Assembly: GCA_021904315.1 (NCBI GenBank)
Contig: CM038912.1
Coordinates: 11,061,061-11,125,060 of the forward strand
DNA from: Sphagnum magellanicum
Taxonomy: Eukaryota > Streptophyta > Sphagnopsida > Sphagnales > Sphagnaceae
DNA length: 64,000 bases
Reading direction: 5' to 3'
Positions 13,955 to 27,800 of this stretch are shown in pieces. Within the stretch, counting starts at the first letter, position 1; each line of letters opens with the position of its first letter. A model generated the notes under the pieces. That model was given only the letters and a program-made list of their open reading frames with translations, made no database searches and was not told the DNA's origin. Both the position numbers and the translations under genes were made by a program.

Positions 13955-13987
<33 letters not shown>

Positions 13988-14849
13988 TATATGTCCAAAT
14001 GAAAATCTCACTACGTATCAATTAATTATTCGACAGACATGAATGTGCCAAAGTTGCCCAAGGTAGGTACTACCGTAATGGATACCGCCCATCCATATCC
14101 CTTTTGTAACTCCTCGACAATTTTTTCATGACTTATTTATTTAATTGCGGAGGGGATCATCGGCTTGTGGTTGGAAGTCTGTACTCGAAGCGTTGCTCAT
14201 TGTTGACATTAGTTGATCTTCCCGAGTGTTCACATCTCATCGTAATAAAATGCTTGTGTTGTTTGTTTGTTCTCATGTTGTTATTGTTGTTGAGTACTCC
14301 TTTTAAGTAGTTTTGCAGGTATCAAGTTTCATGATGTTGTTGTTCTTTGTTTTTTTGCAATTATTGTGACTAAAATATGTATTTAAATATTCCTCCAAAG
14401 AGAGAGAGAGAGAGAATTGGTTTTCAATAAAATCTGTACATGATAGAACAACCAAAAAAATCCCCAAAAAAAAAAAAAAAAAAGAGTGTGAATGGACCAA
14501 ATGGGTGATCACACATACTAAGAAATTTATGAACACTAGGTAATGTCATATGATATGTGGGGGGGGGGGGGTTGAGGGAATATATACACAAAAAACATCC
14601 ATGCAATATGAACCTTTGATGGAAGAAATAACATGCGGGTGTACGCCACACATTGGATACGGTTCGACTTGCGACCTATATCAATAAAAGTTTGTGGGGG
14701 AACTTGGATCATGCCAACATACACACCATGGTACGATGAGTTTTGAACCTATAAATGTTATGGGAGAGTTGGATTTTTGGGTCTCATTTTGTTCTTTGAA
14801 GAAAAAGGGTTGGGGGAGTTTCGGACTTTGATCCTTGACCCTACCTATT
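13500..14849. other. Intergenic low-complexity sequence, no gene seen
   Basis: Contains an ATTT microsatellite at about 13957-13988, a GA run at about 14399-14415, an A run near 14466-14483 and a G run near 14560-14571. The short open frames here are created by these tracts. No gene or transposon motif was recognised. Confidence 0.7.
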
Positions 14850-15344
14850 CACCTCTCCTATTAATTAGATGAGGTGCCTCTCTAGTTTTTTTTTTTTTTT
14901 TTTTTCCTCCCTGCAACAAGCCAATTTGATTGGTCCATCACTCAAAAAAAAATGAAACTATGAAGGCTCCCCAAAATAGAAGGTTCTATTTCGAAAAGTT
15001 AGAGTTCCTCCCCTTTGCCCCACCTATGTAGGTGAAAAGAGGATAAAAGTGAGGTGCTATGGAGAACATGTTGGGGAACAAATTGGGAACTTGGGGAACA
15101 TATTGAGAACTTGAAAGGAACATAGTGCAAACACATTGGGAACCAGGGAAAAATGAAAAAAAAATCCTTTCCCCCCCCCCCCCCCCCCCCCACCAAACTT
15201 GAAATGAAAACAAGCAAGGCACCTTGAGTGCATGCTTGGGCCTTCCCATTATTGGCTACATGAAATTTGTCTTACCAAAAAGAGTTGGTCACCATTTTTG
15301 GCCTGGGCTAATTACCCCTTGCAAAGAACACCCTACCTATTCAA
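14850..15344 (+). repeat. R repeat, copy 1 (about 0.5 kb, plus orientation)
   Basis: Shares an ordered series of blocks with 34579-35064 (minus orientation): CACCTCTCCTATTAATTA at the start, GCCAATTTGATTGG, CTCCCCAAAA, GTTCCTCCCCTTTG, a CACCTATGTAGGTG near-palindrome, GGGAAC-type short repeats, a long C run (15171-15191), AAGGCACCTTGAGTGCATG, TTGGCTACATGAAATTT, and an end resembling TATTCAA. No protein is encoded. It is most likely a non-autonomous transposable element, class unknown. Confidence 0.7.
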
Positions 15345-18300
15345 CCCATGGATGGTTGGGGGCTATCTTGATGCCTTGGGTGAACCAAAGGAGGATCAAA
15401 TGAAATTCCATGTTGAGAATCCCAAATTTTGTTACTGGGTTGCTTTCTAAACATTGTAAATTTCATATCATAAGACACCCACCATCTTCAAGTTCAAAAT
15501 TCAACATTTCTTGGTGCTAACCCTAGCCCCACTAAGAGAGGCAAAACTCAAGAAGTTGAAGGTACCAACTAGTGTTGTTGAGTGCTTGGTTCACTCTATC
15601 ATGACTTTTTTAGGATTGTTAGTTATAATAACTCACAAGATCGTTTTTCCATCACTCACATCAATCAAGTTGTCTACCTCATTTATTCTCTCTACTCATC
15701 CTACAATTTGGTGTTTCCATTAAGGATGATTAATGGGGTCAAAACTTAATGAATGGAGTAGGTGGATAGTTAAGATCAATACTTAGTATGATTAATTCAT
15801 AATCTTATTATACCCATCAAATTTAATAGAAAATATATATAACTTAGAAAATGGAGAAAACTTAAAACTTGAAAATAGATGAGGTTGAGTCATCAGCCTT
15901 TCACTAGAGGTCTTCTATTATGATCCATTAATGGTGCGTGATTTCCATGTCCTCCCAAATTTTAATGAGTCATTCCATGTATTAATTACACTAAAACTTG
16001 GAAACTTGAGACAATTAATATCACCAACCTTAGAATTTAATGCAAGTATCCTTCATGATCCAAGTAATGTAGTCAATTGACATCTTGCATAAAAAACACA
16101 TGTGGGATAAATTAGGGATGCAATAACTTAATAGGTACCCACATTTTTCCATGTTTTATTAATTAATGGTGCATGTGCCCTTGGCACAATTGTGAACCTG
16201 TTACTCAACTAATTTCTCCTTCCAAAACCAGCTCTTTTTTTTTAAAATATTTAATTGAATTTTCAATGACAAAACCTTTCAATGCTAAGCTTCACTAGCC
16301 AAAAGCCTCAATTGCCAATTCACTCTATAAACAAAATAATGTTGAATTCGTCAAACTCTTTATTAAAATGTGCAACAAAACCATACCCAAAAGTTTGGTT
16401 CTATTAATTAGTTTTTGGGGGGTGTGCATTTAAAGGTATTTTTTCCTTTTTTTTTCTTTTTTTTTTCCTTTGGGGGCAATGAGCCACTTTGATTGGTCCA
16501 TGATATGTTTGAAGCCTTCAATGGTATCTAGACAAAAAAAAAAATTGTGGGACCCCTTCACATGGTCATAAGCAAACCTTTTTTTTTCCCCCAATCTTTC
16601 ACATTGTGAAGGCACTTGTTCTTAAAATATTCACAGAAGTTAAGTTGGTAAAGTATCAAGAGATAGTCTTTGAGACTAAAATACACTTGATATTTTGATG
16701 CCCATTTTATAACTAGTGGAACTTGCACCAACATTGCTGGATTGAAAGACAATGTTGTACATATTGTATGGAAGAATGTGAAAGGCAATAAGGTTGTTGA
16801 AAACATATAATTGTTTGTAAATATTTATTTATTAATATTTATATTTATTATCTATTATTTATTAATTATTTATTTTTGTTTAAAACATATACTATGCATG
16901 AAAGTTGAAGCCAGAATGTGATTCTTCAAATAAAATTTTCTTAAATTTCATTTTTGGAATTTTGAATATGGATAAAAAATCTTTGGGAATAGACAGCAAC
17001 TTCAAAGGAATCCCAATGCTGGAACTCTTGGGTTAACTTAACTCATAAATGAGGTTCAACATTTAACCCCTTGTTATTCACCTATGATTCTCAGCACTCT
17101 CATTTGGTGCAATCCCAAGTGCAAGCAATTGGTATTCTTCATTGAAATCCCTGGGATCACCAGCCAGAAGCCCAATGCATGCACTTATACAATCACCCAA
17201 ATCTATATGAAAGTTCGAAGTCAATAGAAAATCTAACAAGATTCCAGACAACCCTACACAACCCTCAAATGTTTTTTTCTTTATTGGCCTGGCCTACCAA
17301 GGCAAGGATATCGTGTTTAGATTCATTATAGAGTATAATAGCTTAATGGATTTTGGCCCGTACATAATAGGTCTATTTAATTTTTATATGAGGATTTTTG
17401 AAAGATGATATTTTGGCTTGTGTTGAAACTTGAGATTAGTTGTAATAGAGTTATAACATCTTGAAGGATTTGGGTTTCTTTTAGAAAAAAATTTGAAGAT
17501 TATACTTTGGCATGGTGAAATATTTGAATTTTCATAATTCTTTTTTTTGCCTTTAGATACTTTTTCATGTAAATGGCAAGGCCACAATGTGACACACCCC
17601 TTGTTTAATCTTTACCTTTCATCATGCACATCCATTTGAAATTCCAAAAGAATTCCTCTTTGGCTTATGAAGAGTTTGGTGGAATTCAGATATTTCCTAA
17701 TCATGGTCATACTTTTTTGTTTTGGAGTAAGACAAGGTTTTGAAGAGTCTTCAAATTGTCATGGGCACTTTTATGATCAATCTTCTTTCAATGTGAAGTC
17801 TAGCTTTTGGTGCATCTTTTTGCCAAGGTGAAATGCACGTGGGTTCAAGTGTTTTTTTTTTCGAATCCGTGAGGTAGGTTGATTGGCTACAAATTGTCAA
17901 TGCATGTATGCCCATGTGACTATTTCTTTTGAAGGAGGTGGATCTAGTTAGCTACATAGAAATTATTTTTTTCTAGATGTGGCTATCATAATTTGTGTAT
18001 GTTCATAATTTGTTAGTGACAAATTGTAAAGTGTTGTATGTTCAAGTGGTTAAATAGTATTTCAATATTTAAGTTTTATTGGTTATTGGATTTTTAGCAT
18101 TGTAACATTGTGGTGACAAATGCTTCAATATGGCAAGTTTTATTGGCTATTGAATGTGGATAGTCATCAATCTTTACTTTCTTTGTCAAAGGCTCTTCAT
18201 ATGTTTTTCAAAAGACAAGAAACAATGATTCAATTTGACACCCCATCAAACATGAATGGAACACTCCTTTCCCAAGTCTTTGTTTTCAATATTAACATCT

Positions 18301-18779
18301 CCACCGTAGTCATGTTCAATCATGACCATACCATGGAACCCAAATCAATGCAATATTTGCACGATCTTCTTTGTTCAGTTGATTTGTAACAAACTCAACA
18401 TCAAAATAGTAAATTAAATGAACAAATTCAACATCTTAACTAAAACACCCACAAAATTAATACTACAAAATCCAAGAATCCAAAAGGCATTCCCTCCTTT
18501 CAATGAGGCATACCAAGAAATTTATTAATGGTTGCCTGGACTCATTCCGTATGTTTTAAATTTAGATGAATACCTTTGCTAACAAATTTTTTTCATCATG
18601 CATACAAAATGAAAGGTTGATTTAACACCATTGAACTTCCAACTTCATCTTAAGACTTCCTCTACTTCCCATATACAATTTTTCTTCACTTACAAAATCC
18701 TAAAGTTATGAAACAAATGGTATACATTTACCCTTGAAACAGCTAAACCTTGTTATAATCTTAAAGTCATCCCTCCTTT
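15345..18779. other. AT-rich intergenic stretch, no gene recognised
   Basis: Mostly AT-rich sequence with long T runs. A short piece at about 16440-16515 (containing CCACTTTGATTGGTCCATGA) resembles part of the R repeat. An 89-codon open frame at 18120-18389 on the plus strand has no motif I recognise and is probably chance or eroded transposon sequence. Confidence 0.6.
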
Positions 18780-20160
18780 TCACATACTAACATCCATTTT
18801 TCCATCTTCTCAAGAATTTCCTTCATTGTGGATGCTTCCTATTTGGCTTGCACTACCTTTTCCTCCATACGGCCTAGAAGTTCTACAAGGTCTACCATGC
18901 CTACAATTTAGAAATTTTATGAACACCTAATCAAAGTGCAATTTGAAGTCAATAAAATTATCATTGAAATGGTACATGGTGATGCAAACCTCCTACTGAA
19001 CTAAATCCATCATGGTAATGAACTTCTCTTCCATTGTACTGACATCTAGCTCAATGTGTGCACATTTGTAAATCTCTTCTAGTTCCATTCTACTATTCTC
19101 CATAAGCTCTTTCATTATGCTTGTTTTAAGAGTAGCAAGTCTTTCCATCTCTAATTCAACCTAAAATTCATCAAGCACATAATGCATGAATAAATGGAAT
19201 TTTTTTTGTTACAAGGTGTTATTGATCACAACAAGCCCTAACAATCAAAACAAACTAGGAATCATGCATTAATACATGTGCAATGGTGTCAATTAAAAAG
19301 ATACCAAGTGTAGAAACCTTGTCTTTAGTTGATGCAATATGGCAAATGATATGCTAAAAGAATTATTGTTCTTCAACTAGAATGTCCATCAAATTCTAAA
19401 ATTTTAATAGAACAGTGCCCAAGTCTTATAACTGTGAATGTAAATGAGGTAGTTAGTCATCACATATCAAGAGGAATTGTGCTAGTAACCTTGTACCAAT
19501 TTTGTCTCCAAGTTCAATGCAGTAAATATAAGAAACATTTTACCTTTATAAGGTGAATCCCTTTTGCTTCTTGTAGAAAAAGGATGGTCTTGGCTGGATA
19601 ATCAACTGTGGCATTGTTAATGCTTTTGGTGTGCCCTAATGTAAAGTCCACTAAATTGGGATGAACGTTAGCAAGAATCTAGAAAAGAACCATTCCAAGA
19701 ACTACACAAAGTTCATGCACCACATTCACACACTCTAAGACTCTATGCAAGCACACATTATGCAAGGAATCCATCCTAACATGACAAAGGATTATTCACT
19801 CGAAGAGTCCCTACAATCTGTTCATTTGCAAGTTACATTGAATGTTTATTTCCCAAAATGAGGGTTTACATACATTTTCCCTTTAAAGCTTTTGAAGTTG
19901 AACATTATATTCTTCCAACCTCTTTAATGTCAAATCCTAATTTCCTCCGCTTGGGTAGAAGTTTGTAGATGCTATCGTTGCAATTTCCCTAAAAATGTGT
20001 GTTATTTGCCTTTTCACCTCTAAAATTACGTCATCCAATCCTCTTTCTTATGTCACAATGCTTCCAACTGAGGTTTTGTAATAGTCAATTATTTTTTCAA
20101 AGTCCCTATGTGCTTACCTTGCAATCTCAACATTGATGTAGAATTCTTCATATAGACTCA
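18780..20160 (-). pseudogene. Eroded coiled-coil reading frame, probably transposon-derived
   Basis: On the minus strand, stretches such as MKEILEKMEKWML, MKELMENSRMELEEI, EEKFITMMDL and LEVKRQITHIFREI are rich in Leu, Glu, Lys and Met in a coiled-coil-like pattern. They are separated by in-frame stops and frame changes. The reading direction is the same as the hAT transposase remains at 20622-22790, so it may be a second gene of that element or an older neighbour. I do not recognise a family. Confidence 0.3.
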
Positions 20161-20621
20161 CAATAAGAAATATCAACCAAAAACACTAAACCCTAAATAA
20201 CTTGAAGGGGATTTGAACCCCAATTTTAGAAAGGTGATACCCACTACAACTCAAGCCCTACCTACACCCAAAACCCAATTATAAACAAGATTAAAAGGGA
20301 AGAGCAAACCTAAATGAATTTGGGGTATAATTGAGTATCTAATAGCTTGTTAATTGTAACCATGTCACCACTATTGACAACTAAAACATATGTGAAATGT
20401 GACTAACATAGAAGCTGACCACAATAGATAAAAACATGTAATAAAAGGTGTGCGTTTTCATTGATTGTTGCCATATGTTGAACAAACACTATAATACAAA
20501 ACTGGTTTCCAACCAATAATTGACCTTCAACAAGCATTAACAAACCAACAACTTGCAAAACCAATAATGCAATGTCACATGAAACCTATGCATCAACCCC
20601 ATATCACAACTAATGTTCATT

Positions 20622-22790
20622 CTAGTCATGAATAGCTAAGTAAAAAGGAAAGTTCTCTAGGTCATAAAATTTATGCACATACATCCAAACAACAAGGTCC
20701 ATATGAATAGTAAGGTGATTTTGAAGCTGTGTTTTGATGAAGGCCAAGTTGGAAAAAATGTGTTCATCTTCCACGCTGCCCAACACCATCACCATACATA
20801 ACTTGGTTAGCTTAAACCACTTGGAAAAACAATGGTTTAGAATCACACTAGACCCAAACTTTTCCCATAAACATGTACTTGGATTATAGTCATGGGGAGG
20901 TAACATGGCAAATTGGGCATGGTTTTGCATTGTCAATTTGAAAAAAAATGAATGTTCATTAAAAATGATTGGGTTTAGTAATGCCCCACCAACTGTAATA
21001 GTCCCCCATGCCTTGGGGTGACCAAAATGAGTTTGGATAATAACTAGGTGACCTGAAAATGTTGTTCCCACCTTAGGAACAAACCAATATTGTGGGTAGA
21101 TCACTCAAGTGGCATTTAACAACTCTTGTGTTAGAAACTTTTTTTTATTTTAGAGATGAATTTGTAGCAATTTAAGAACATTATTATTTCACAAATTCAA
21201 CACAGTCAACCCAAATTTGTTTGGTTACAAGATCCATTGCCACTTTAGTAATTAAATCATGGGTATGCAACATATAAAGTTTGCCTCCCAAAAAAAGGCA
21301 AAATATTCAATGCCTATGGCAAGCTCTTTCCACCATGTCAAGCACAAGTGGTCATGGATGTATTCACAAAGATCTTGGAAACAATTGAAGTGTTATGAAG
21401 AAAACCTTTTTCTAGCTTCATAGTACATTGTGAAAAGATATGCTTCACAAAGTTTTAAAGTAAAATAAAATCACAAATGAAGGTTTGTTGGCTTTGGGCA
21501 AATTTTGACAAACCATGCACCAACTCCAATAAAGGAATGATGCAAGAAAGACCATCAACGGTTCGGGATCACATAAGAGTTCATAATCGGTTTTGGTAAT
21601 GTCAACAATTACACTATCCTTAACTATTTTTATAACCAAAACTTTATATTCACTAAGGATTTTCTTGGAAGGCAATAACATTGAGATCTAGTGTGTCTTG
21701 ATGTTTTTGATCATTTTATTGTGTTTGCATTCAAGGAATTTAGCCAACTTACTTGTTTCAAGATGGCACTTAGGACTATGGGCAAAGTAATTGTGCATAA
21801 ATGTAAGCAATTTTTTAATTTTTCCCACCAAACTCCAACTGCTCAAAGTTTGGATAACTAGGTTTGTGAAATATACCATACAATGCACACCATTCATGAA
21901 TGGAACATGGTTCTACATTAGCTTTATGGTGACACCATTTTTGAAACCTTAAAATATCATCATTCCATTTGCTTTGAAATAAACTAACTTGTTTGCCACA
22001 TGTATTTCAGTCATGCTTCCAAATTCAACAAAATTCTGCACAATAAGCTCTGTAAAAATTACACTATCCAAAACCCTTTGTAGGTTAAGCAAAATTGGGA
22101 CCCACTTCCACCCATTAATCACATACAAATGAATTGAAAGCCAACTCTGGTTGTCAACAATGGTGGCTTCATCACAATTCATTGAAATGAATAATGTTTT
22201 TTAAATAACAACATTTATGGTTCACAACATTAAGTTATGCACTGCTTCAACCATGGTCTAGCTCATGGTATCTAACCAATGTTTTCAAGGACAATGTTCC
22301 ACTCTCAAGAATTGGAAAAGCCTTTTGAAATCCCCAAAATTTGTCATTGGGTGCCCTTGCTAGAACAAATGGAAGATTGTAACAAATTGTAGGTTTTTTT
22401 TTTTTTTTTTTTTTTACTTTGTCACCATTTGCAACTTGCATAACAATAGTATCACGTCTTCTAGAGGCATGCAAGTTTTAATTTTTCACATGAGCATTAA
22501 AAGGATAAAGAAAAGATTGCCCTATAATAATTCCTTGTCTACCCTTACTACATTTCCTTACTCCATAATGTTTGATGAGGGAATCTAGTTTTGGAACTAG
22601 AAGCTTTTCCTTCCCTTCAATGTTAGAGCAGATTTTTTCATCTAACCATTTCATTTTCCCATCTAGTCCACATATTGACTCAGACCAAAGGAACCTAGTT
22701 ACTCATCAATCTTGAAAAACTTTGTTTATTTCCCATTCAAATCTTTTTGGGCTCTTCTTATTTGGTTCACTATTTCCAAGGTTTGACATA
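20622..22790 (-). pseudogene. Broken hAT-type transposase
   Basis: Reading on the minus strand gives, in order: KMKWLDEKICSNIEGKEKLL and LVPKLDSLIKHYG (amino-terminal part), RRDTIVMQVANGDKV, then CDEATIVDNQSWLSIHLYV, GVHCMVYFTNLVIQTLS, SPKCHLETSKLAKF, and near the carboxyl end VEDEHIFSNLAFIKTQL with LVVWMYVHKFYDLENFPF, which is the hAT dimerisation-type tail (SVEDERxFSxLxFxKSxLRNRL). The order matches one transposase, but it is spread over several frames with stops, so it is dead. No terminal inverted repeats or target duplication were found for this copy. Confidence 0.75.
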
Positions 22791-24897
22791 TGATCTATAG
22801 ATTTAGATGTGGGTGTAGATTTAGAAACCAACAAACTCTTACCCTGCACTACAACAAGAGATGTAGGTGATAGTGAGGAGGGAACTAAATTAATAAAAAT
22901 GTTAGGTGATTCACTAGGTGTGTGGTTTGTAGCAAAATTAGGTACTAAAAAGGTTTAAAAAATTAGATGAAACTTCAAGTTTTGTGAGGCTTCAAGGACA
23001 CCATTTCCACAACAACAATTGTAAATTTGATAGGAAAAAAAAAATAGTGACCTTGGATGTGCTATAAACTTCCCACAACAAACCTTTAACAAAAAACCAA
23101 AAGAAAGGTCGATCGACACTTGAACAAAAGATACAAGCTCAACGAAACATTTATAGCAAGCCGAGCTTGAACCCTAAACCCTATAGTTTTTGGGATTTTG
23201 ATTACCTTCAAACCTTGCACAACTACAAAAAACAAAAAAACACTTGAACGTTCAACATGTTTTTTAGTTGAAAACTTATGTACATTTTTACATTCAATCT
23301 TGTCCTCTTACGTCCCTTGGGCCCTAAGTAGTGTGTTTGCATCACTTTTAAGCTCATCATGTAAAAGGTCTACATTTACAACTAGCTAAGCATACTCGAT
23401 CCGATCCTAACCAAATAAGACCCAAATCGAATCAAATGATTCAAAAGGAAAAATTATAGTATGTACTATGATTTTCTTGGAATGAACTTCACACAGAAGC
23501 ACAATGTCTTATGGTTTCCTATTTCCTTCTTTAACATTAGGAGCACATTGATTATGTACCTTGATATTCATTGAATGCACTCAGACAAAAGTGTACAGTG
23601 CCAATTTTTTGTTTGTTCTTTCACCATTATTTACTTTTGGCCTCATAGCACGATCTAAAATTTAATGGAACCCATCCTACTAAACATGCTACCAAGAAAG
23701 ATTGGCATTCATTATTGGCGGTGATTTTAGTTTCAATGTGTGCATAATTGCTTGCAAATGTTAAAAGTTTTAAGTGAGGTGAGATAAGAAAAGGGGCCCA
23801 TAGTGGGGAAGGTTGTGACATTTGACAACGTAGGGTGGTAAGTACAAGTAGTGCCAAACCTAAACTATTGATTGGCTAGATTGCTACAACATGTTGCCAA
23901 ATGGTTGCATCCTGGCAACTTGCCTCCAATCTAATGGTCAAATTCTTTTAGGTCAATTTACAAGGGCCTTTTTTTGTCGCTAAGTTGCAATTTTTTGCCT
24001 TAAAAAAAAACATTGATGAATTCTTCCAAGTTACAACCCCATGGCATTTAAAATGCAAATATATATATATAATGTCACAACCAAATAAAAAAGACATTTA
24101 AAATGCAACCATTCCTTGACCACCAATCTAAGTGGTGGATAAAACTTAAACGACATATAACTTGGGTTTGTGAAATTGAATGTTGTGTAACCATTTGAAT
24201 ATATATTCCAATTTTTAAATTGTTTCCAAACTAAAAAAGCCAACGACCACCCTTGGTTCTAGGTATTTGAAACAATAAAAATCAAAGAATGATGATCAAT
24301 CATAATTATTTCAAATGTCTTAAAGAACCAATGGTTTCGTGAAGGAATAAGTAATGAACTGGCAATTTGATGGCCATTTATTTGAATTTTTTTCAAAACA
24401 CTTGAAAACCATGGTTACATATTGAAACTAGTTTTGAAAAACATGATTACCAATCTTAAAATTGCCTTGATAACCACCAAGGGTTTGTTCTTAATTATAA
24501 TAACTACCAACATTGGTCAAAATGTCAAACCACCCCATTGTTAATTAGGATAATACAATACCCATTGTTTTACCATTGGATTGAACCTTAGATTTGAACT
24601 TTCATTTAGGACAAACAAAACAACTAAATAATGTGGTATGGTCCTTATCATTGAACATAATCTTATCAATGAAGACATGGATTGTGCAAAAAAGATCCCA
24701 TGACCAAATAACCCAACCCTTTACTTTGATCAAATCAAATCCTTTGACTAAATGTCCAATGAAACAAAATGTTTTTTGGTAATTTACGAGATTTCAACCA
24801 AGGATATTGTATGTGTTCTATATATTTTTGACATATAATATTCATTCAAATATATTATTCAATCATATAAAAGAGGTGTTAGGTTTAAGGTAATCAC
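22791..24897. other. AT-rich stretch with no recognised gene
   Basis: May include the 5' flank or terminal part of the hAT copy to its left. No recognisable ends, coding motifs or RNA gene were seen. Confidence 0.5.
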
Positions 24898-27800
24898 TAA
24901 TGTTGATTAATATTAGATTTTTAGCATACCCATTTGGTACGGGTATTTGACTTTTTTTGAAATTAATATACCACGGTAGTATGGGTATTGGGATGAAAAT
25001 ATGAAAAATTTTACTAAGTGATATCAATATGTACAACATTTACAATTTTCACACAATGGTATGAATATCATGGTATTGAAATGTGTGATACCAAAAGGGT
25101 ACATAATATCAATATGAATATGTTGATTTAATGTGTGATGCCACAAAAAAATGCAATTTTTTACATAAGTTGAAAGGAAAAAATCCTTGATGAACCCTTA
25201 AAAAAAACCAACAAAACATTAGTCACAACAAAATTGATGTGTAGATGTCCCAAAATCAGCACAAATAGATCATCGATCAAAAGCCAAGTTGGAAATTTTT
25301 TATATTAATAATTTTATTAATATTAGCATGGGCATAAAATCAATAAAATTCATTTTCACATGTAGATCCCAAGTTGAAAATTAAAAACCATCATTTGATA
25401 AGTCATATACAATAACTAGCAAAAAAATATTCTGACAACTTTGATTTGAAGAAGTCTTATATTCATCATTAATGCATAATTGATTAAAGGCAAAGGCTAC
25501 CGAGTGAAAATTCTTTAAGGTGTATCACATAGAAGGAAAAAGGCTTAATCATTTTTGTGATTCTTTTTTACCTTATATTTTGATCTCCATAAAAAATAAC
25601 GAATCAAAAGTTATCAAATATTTCAAAAGGACTATATTTTAGACCATTACAATTATAGATTATATCATAATCATCCATAAATGTGTTTTTACATGGTTAA
25701 AAAAAACTAGGTAAAAAAGACCCAAAAAAATGGTGTTGTGACAAGATGTTGGTACACCTTAAAAAAATTGGACCTTGCCAAGCATAAAATTAATTTGTGC
25801 AAATAGGTCCAAGTTTGAAAAAAACCATTATTTGATCAATCATATAAAGTAACCAACAATAACAAGTTTGATTTTAAGAGGCCCCAAATTGATCACTAAT
25901 GAATCATTAATCAAAGGCTAAGGCTAGGTCAAACATAATCAAGCACAATCATTAATATACAAGGTTATAAATCCCAAGTTGAAAAAAAAACACCACTCAA
26001 TGACACATAAAACATGGTACCAAGTATCGACACAAGCACTACAAATTATTTTGATATGTAGAGGTCCTATATTTATCACAATTGCATGAGACATCACATC
26101 AAAGCCTCAATGTGCTACAAACTTGGAAGAAAAAAATGGTCACTTGATGAATGAAGTAAGTAAACTAATTGGAGCATTGCCAAAGATTTGATCAACAAAG
26201 GTCCAAAAAACTAAAACAATGTATATCATTGATCAAAGGTTCATGGGGCAAAACACAATCATAATTTTTTTTTAAACGTAATTAAGTCCCTTGAGATGGA
26301 AAAAATCAGCAATTGACAAAAAAAGGAGGTAGCAAGTACTCAATATAAGCACTAAGAAAGGATTTCCAACTTGAATGAACATTAAATAACAAAGTGTTTT
26401 TACTTGTCCTCAAAGTAGCCTTGTTCTTGAAGTTCTTTCTCATGTTCATTAAATAGTTTGTTTTTTGCACAAAAAAATTTAGTGATGCCTTTTTCAACGA
26501 GTTTGTAATTTGTCCATGCATCAGTAGGCTAATTTTTGTAAATCATCTCCAAGGCATCCAAATTATAAAGACTTAATCAACAACACCATAAACTAGTCCA
26601 AAGGAGGTGTTTGTAGGTGGCTAGGATAATCGACTTGAAGACCATAATTAAAAGTGGAACTGATTTTTTTTTGTCATACTCCTTCATAAAATCATGAGCT
26701 CTATCCTTCCTAGTAAAACATGCCACACATTTTAAACCCTTTTATATAGGGTCTAACATGAACACCATCATGTTACGAGCCATGGTTGTATCAAATTGAA
26801 TGCAAAATGCAAGAAAAGGTTGCAAGACATGTAAAGATTATGCAACCATCTTAGCATACAAGATTTCTAGCTTTGCATAAAATTTTCCCAAGTTAGAAGA
26901 GGAAAAATAGACACCCTAGAATTATATTCAACTTGAAGCTTAATGCAAATGGAAATTGCATTATAGAAAGCATTGAATAATGATTAGTAACCTCTAGTTT
27001 AGTTGAAAACACATTGTTTAACAACCGGGTTCAAGATTTCAGTCATTGCCTTACAGTAGCCCAAGTTAGACTAGATGAAACACATGCATGTAAATGCAAA
27101 GATTGACAATTATAAGAAATTGTGATGGTGTGGGCATACTTTAATGTCTATTTGAAAATTACAACTTTTGAAGCAAATGTGGTTTTCATAGGGCCGGTCT
27201 TCAACTTCCTTAAAAGCAAACTTGCTTCTTGGCAAGTAGCTTCCCATTCTTGCCTCCCTTGACCTGATTTTTTGTTTAGGTGATGGTTTTTTGTAGCATA
27301 GATTGGGCATCTTTCAAAGAGACCTCCTTCATGCCTTGACAAACTTTTTTTTCATTTGTAACATACTAGTAGACCTTTGATGTCACATGTCCAAAACATG
27401 TGCCCAAAAAGGCCTTCTCTAATTGAAGAACATGACAAGACACAATAGTGGACATGGCAAAATTCAAGGTGGCTAAATTCTTGCCTTTATCCTTCACACA
27501 AGCTAGTACCTTGTTGGTCAACTAGAATTCAACCAAAAGAGGCTTCCTAAACTCTACCAATGTAATTCCACTAAATATTTGCATCCTCAAATAAATCGAT
27601 AGTGACATGGCAAGGTACCCAATCCCGATCCAAAAAGTTCACAATGAATGCAAAGGTGTCAAACCTAATTTGATTCATCCATAAGTCAAATGTGATAAAA
27701 ATTGTATCACATTGTGCCAACACATGTAAAACATAACAATCCATGCACTTAATAAGCACAAAATGTATGTGTTTTTGGATAAGTTGTTTATGAATAGGGG

